NCBI GenBank assembly: GCA_964019415.1
Contig: OZ025870.1
Coordinates: forward strand, 10,994,455-11,058,454
Direction: 5' to 3'
Source of the DNA: Ianthella basta
Taxonomy: Eukaryota > Porifera > Demospongiae > Verongiida > Ianthellidae
DNA length: 64,000 nt
This document shows, one piece after another, positions 59,738 through 64,000 of this stretch (positions within the stretch are counted from its first letter, which is position 1; each line of letters starts with the position of its first letter). The translations under genes were made by a program, and so were the position numbers. The notes under the pieces were generated by a model. That model searched no databases. It was not told where the DNA came from and worked only from the letters and a program-made list of their open reading frames with translations.

Positions 59738-59777
59738 GAGGAGGGAGGAGGGAGGAGGGAGGAGGGAGGAGGGAGAC
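59738..59777. repeat. (GGAGGGA)n tract
   Basis: Six tandem GAGGGAG heptamers. Confidence 0.85.
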
Positions 59778-61189
59778 CCTTTTTGAGTGAGCATGTGCAG
59801 TGTGAGCGGCAAATCACACAACTGTCGAACGACGTATTTGCAGTGACTTGACAACAACAACTGTGCCTTTAGGCTACAACAACTGCCGCTAATTGATAAG
59901 CGGTCCAACACCTTTCTTCAATGCACGCAGTAGTAATAAGCTTTCATCTTGTCGCACATACATATATAGAAAGGAGGCATGTAAGAATGCAGTACTTAAC
60001 AAAACGGTCCCTCCCCGTCTATTTCAACCTAGCTCCCTCAATGTCAATTACACAAATAACTCGCTCTAGAGAGCATTACATTGCGGACCACCTGTTACTT
60101 CTGCCACCAATCAAATTACCTCACCCCTCACAAATAACATTTCAACACCTATTAGATAACAGCATAACAAGAAATGTTGCTAGGCACAAATTGGCTGAAT
60201 AGTGGAGCTATTTGCCGTATAATGGCTAACCAGATTTAAGTTGTTTCATCACTCACTAAGCTTACACACGTATTGAACAGTGGAAACCTGTTAAACTGTA
60301 TCACTTAAGGTGGAAAGGAATTGGTTTTCATGGAGAGGTGACTCACGTGTCCGTGGTGTTCCAGAAGTATATACGTAGACTGCAATGCTTTAGTGTTATA
60401 AGTGGCATGAGTCATTCAGAATGAGCGAGTGATCATCACAACTCATACCGTCTACAGTAGTCAAGGTACGTATACAAAATGCAGCCATCTGTCTCCATGA
60501 TCTAAACATGTGGTGCACATGATTACAATTCATCACGAGTGTAATAAGTGTTACAAATTACACAGTGTGTCTGTACATTATGCAAGTCTCCATTGCTTCC
60601 ATTGAGGTTACTTGCTACACTGCGTTACCAGTCGGCAACGCCTTGAAGACACTGTTTCATTAGTCTTGCTGAGCACACTCCCCACCCTGATACCTGCAAT
60701 GTGCTAACACGACTGACACATATGCTAACACGACTGACGCATAAGATCTAAGAGACTCTGACATCTGCTCCTTGTACTAGAGTAAACATTTCGTCAAGAA
60801 ATATTCCAGGAATGCACTACATGTTTGTATAATACTAAGCGTTTCCTAGCTACATACTACACTTCACAGGAACACATTTTAGCAAAATTATATTTACTAA
60901 GTAGTGCAAAATCTCCAAAATAGAGCCAGCAAAATTTATCGGCACAAGTGAATTTTTTTGAATCAGAAAAATAGTAATCCTGGGCTTTGAAAACGTGAAA
61001 TTTAGTTGCCAGTTAGTTGCCATCATGCAATAAAAGTACCCTAAATTATTAAGGTACAAGTCGCCAGCAAACTACATACACATCTTCACACACTGTGATG
61101 TGATACCTACAAGATGAACCACCGCATACGTCCACCAAGAGAGGCTGCAGCTGTACACACAGCAGGGGGGTTGAATGTAATATCTGACC

Positions 61190-61355
61190 TGTCTAAGACG
61201 GCCACCTGTGGACAAGTTCTAACTGACCTTTATAGAGAGGTGGCCGCTCTACAGAAGTAGATTGGAATGCTGTAGTGCTATTTGGGGCCAGGGAGGCTGG
61301 CTGTTTTAGAGAGATGGCTGCCTAACTCAGTGACCATCTTAGACAGGTTTCACTG
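61190..61355. mobile_element. Second copy of the TA-flanked MITE
   Basis: Reverse-oriented relative of 54221-54397. It reads GACCTGTCTAAGACGGCCAC through GGCCAGGGAGGCTGGCTGTT to GACAGGTTTCACTG followed by TA. Confidence 0.75.
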
Positions 61356-61719
61356 TAATACAGTTACGTGGAAAATGATTGTTACACAATAAATTATCCA
61401 CTTAAGTATTAATGCAATAAATTTCATCGTACAAGGAAGGATTTAACGACTAGTAGTGCAGATGAAATTTGAAGATAAGTGGAATCAGAGAAGCCGTTCA
61501 TTACTCAGCACACAAACATAGACTTCTGGGGCTAGGTCATAGACAGATAGGATTTCAGCAAGTGGTTTGCACCTTAGACAGTTATCTGTAGGGCCTCTGC
61601 CCCGGGGTGCTTAAGATAGCGTCTTCAGACAGATGGCTGCAGAGATGTAGTCATGAATACTCAGCTCTTGAGCATCTTTGGTATGTAGTTGATATCATTT
61701 GGACTGGAGGGGGAGGGGG

Positions 61720-62038
61720 GAAGCTGGCTGCTTTAGACAGGTGACTGCATTATACAGAGACCACTATAGACAGGTTCCACTGTACATCAAATGCTTGGAC
61801 CAGGGGAAGCTGGCTGCTTTAGACAGGTGGCTGCATTATACAAAGACCACTATAGACAGGTTCCACTGTACATCAAATGTTTGGACCAGGAGAGGTTAGC
61901 TGCTTTAGACAGGTGGCTACATTATACAGTTACCACTATAGACAGGTTCCACTGTACATCAAATGTTTGGACCAGGGGAGGCTGGCTGCTTTAGACAGGT
62001 GGCTGCATTATACAGTGACCACTATAGACAGGTTCCAA
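61720..62038 (+). repeat. 86-bp satellite array C
   Basis: About four units in the same orientation as array A. Isolated fragments of the same unit recur near 62800 and 63850. Confidence 0.9.
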
Positions 62039-63387
62039 CATACAAAACTAAGCAAAATTTTATCGCCTCCGCATTTACTTAGGTGTTATTAGGCGAGAAT
62101 GAAATTCTGTTTGAATTGGGCAACAGCCAATCAATCGACACAGCTGCAATACTTGGAAGTGCATGGGATGAAAGCTCAGCCGCAATCTTTGTAGTGTGAC
62201 GTACAAAGTTAATGTTAATTCTTAGATTAGTTCCACCAACTATGCACAGTACACACCTTACTCGCTTCCCTGCACACACAATTGGCAAAATAGTCTAGCT
62301 ATGCAGAAGTAGCAGACAGTAAAACCATACACGCCAATGCGGCTCCACTATCTCAAAGAAGGTTTTGGTCCTCCTCTCTTCAGGAAGGTGTACACAGCTG
62401 TTCCATTGACAAAGTGTCAGACAGCAATGAGCAGCGCAGTGTAAGGTGTTAAGATTGACATCAGCTTTTACTGTCTAGCCACAAACACCACCAGCACAAA
62501 GTGCAAGTTGTAGTATGTATGTATACACCACATCACTATGTATACACATGTGTACTAAATAGGTATAAATTTAGTGTGCTGTATACATTGCTACACACAA
62601 CAACTCAAACTGTGCATTGCAATCAATAAACTCACTCTGACACACACACACATGACATCACGGACCATCACCTAGGCAACGCATGATGGCAACTAAGTAC
62701 CCGTACAGCCAATTAATTACGGGTCATGCAAGTGGACCAGGTTCCTTCATCAGTGCAATAGATCACAATACAGTATTGTACAAGAGACAGAACACAGGGG
62801 AGGCTAGCTGCCTAATAGACAGGTATACAAGTCTTTCCTACACACACACATGCCATTGAGTCTAGACAAACAGTCTGCCTGTGTAAATTGTACAAGGAAG
62901 GATTCCATAATCATATCCTTTGTGACTTCGCTCTCTTTTGAAGCCTCTTCTCTACTCAAAGGTGCATTACAAGCTTAGGAAGTCACACATTGAATACATT
63001 AACGTTATATGCGACGTTACCTATGCAACTCAAACGTCAGCTAAATGTTCATGTGAGCACTTCCTACTTCAGCCATAGATGCACACACTCTAATACTCCT
63101 ACACTGTACACACACCACACCATCAGGTACACACACCTACAGACGTACGTACAGAACACTAGCCTTCTCTACAGCACTAGGGTGTGTCACTTTGAAACTT
63201 CACACTGTTTGTGCATGACAGTGATATGCAGTGACGTTTAGCGACAGATTCCAACTACACCCACTCACTCCCGGCTACAAAGAATTTGTTCTACATGTAC
63301 TGTAACTCAAGATGCAGGTACTGTCTTTCACACTGCGTCATTCAAGAAACTGGAGATCATGCACATGACCTCACCTACGCCCAAGGT

Positions 63388-63513
63388 GTTACCTGTTCAA
63401 TACAACCACCCGTGGGAAAGTAGTTATGGACCTTTTAGAGAGGTGGTTGTATTACACAGGTAGACTGTCATCTTCAGTTCTGCGTCGTACAGTAGCATAT
63501 ACAGTGTATGTAC

Positions 63514-63544
<31 letters not shown>

Positions 63545-63759
63545 TGTATGTATGTATGTATGTATGTATGTATGTATGTATGTATGTATGTATGTATGTA
63601 TGTATGTATGTATGTACGTATGTATGTATGTATGTTACCTGTTCAATACAACCACCCGTGGGAAAGTAGTAATTGACCTTTTAGAGAGGTGGTTGTATTA
63701 CACAGGTAGACTGTCATCTTCTGTTCTGCTACGTACAGTAGCATATACAGTGTATGTAC

Positions 63760-63790
<31 letters not shown>

Positions 63791-63835
63791 TGTATGTATG
63801 TATGTATGTATGTATGTATGTATATTAGTGCTATA
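63388..63835. repeat. Duplicated 115-bp segment followed by (TATG)n
   Basis: TACCTGTTCAATACAACCAC ... CATATACAGTGTATGTACAT occurs at 63391 and again at 63635, each followed by TATG repeats (about 33 and 16 units). The segment contains GAGAGGTGGTTGTATTACAC, akin to the other AGAGGTGG-type elements. Confidence 0.9.
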
Positions 63836-64000
63836 AACATAATTATATGGGGGCAATAGGCTGGCTGCTTTGAACAGGTGGTTGCACAACTTCACAGTGA
63901 CCACTGTAGACAGAACACCGTCAAGCATGAAACACAGTTAGGTGTGCCGAACCTTTGTTACATACCCAATAGAGGTCGTGCCAGATAAGGCACACAATGT

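Larger units (their letters stand above)
55025..64000. other. Upstream region of integrin beta, no gene recognised
   Basis: The region holds only repeats (listed separately) and single-copy sequence with short, unconvincing frames. The promoter of the integrin gene should lie just above 55024, but no TATA or other decisive motif is visible. A conserved exon of another gene could be missed if it is shorter than about 60 codons. Confidence 0.55.

Overview
The window looks like animal (metazoan) nuclear DNA, most likely from a sponge. It carries a 24-exon integrin beta gene and kinases with an HRDLTAKN catalytic loop of the sponge TKL type. Introns are short and phase-consistent, and small inverted-repeat transposons and microsatellites are dense. 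The species call is inference. I saw no bacterial, organellar or viral genes.

Region 1 (1-31 kb) is a four-unit tandem array. Each unit holds a plus-strand two-exon gene in which a protein-kinase exon is spliced, phase 0 to phase 0, to a Kelch-propeller exon (609-4898, 7920-11262, 19359-22716, 26918-29795). Each of these genes runs toward minus-strand exons that are copies of the 3' end of an integrin beta gene. Head-to-head with the kinase exons of units 1, 3 and 4 lies a minus-strand exon that may start a secreted trypsin-like protease gene. The roughly 150-bp gap between them looks like a shared promoter with CCAAT, CRE-like and CACGTG sites. The integrin copies in units 1-3 are truncated. 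Unit 2 keeps the last EGF, beta-tail, TM and cytoplasmic-tail exons open. Unit 1 has a frameshifted tail and unit 3 a decayed EGF exon. An apparently intact pogo/Tigger-type transposon (15927-18756) sits in the protease remnant between units 2 and 3.

Region 2 (31.2-55.0 kb) is the complete integrin beta gene on the minus strand. I assembled 24 coding exons whose phases all agree: 2835 nt, 944 aa, with signal peptide, PSI, hybrid, beta-I, I-EGF repeats, beta-tail, TM and a 162-residue tail. The beta-I domain keeps the SyMBS residues but has lost the last MIDAS serine and both ADMIDAS aspartates. Many introns begin directly in TG-rich simple repeats.

Region 3 (55.0-64 kb) has no gene I can support. 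It holds MITEs, minisatellites and microsatellites. An 86-bp satellite seen here and in two integrin introns is recognisably one end of a TA-flanked MITE at 54.2 kb.

The most notable finding is the locus itself: a kinase-Kelch array repeatedly paired with integrin beta 3' modules, mosaic in ancestry, next to a divergent full-length integrin beta. A functional link between the two gene types is suggested only by their co-duplication.
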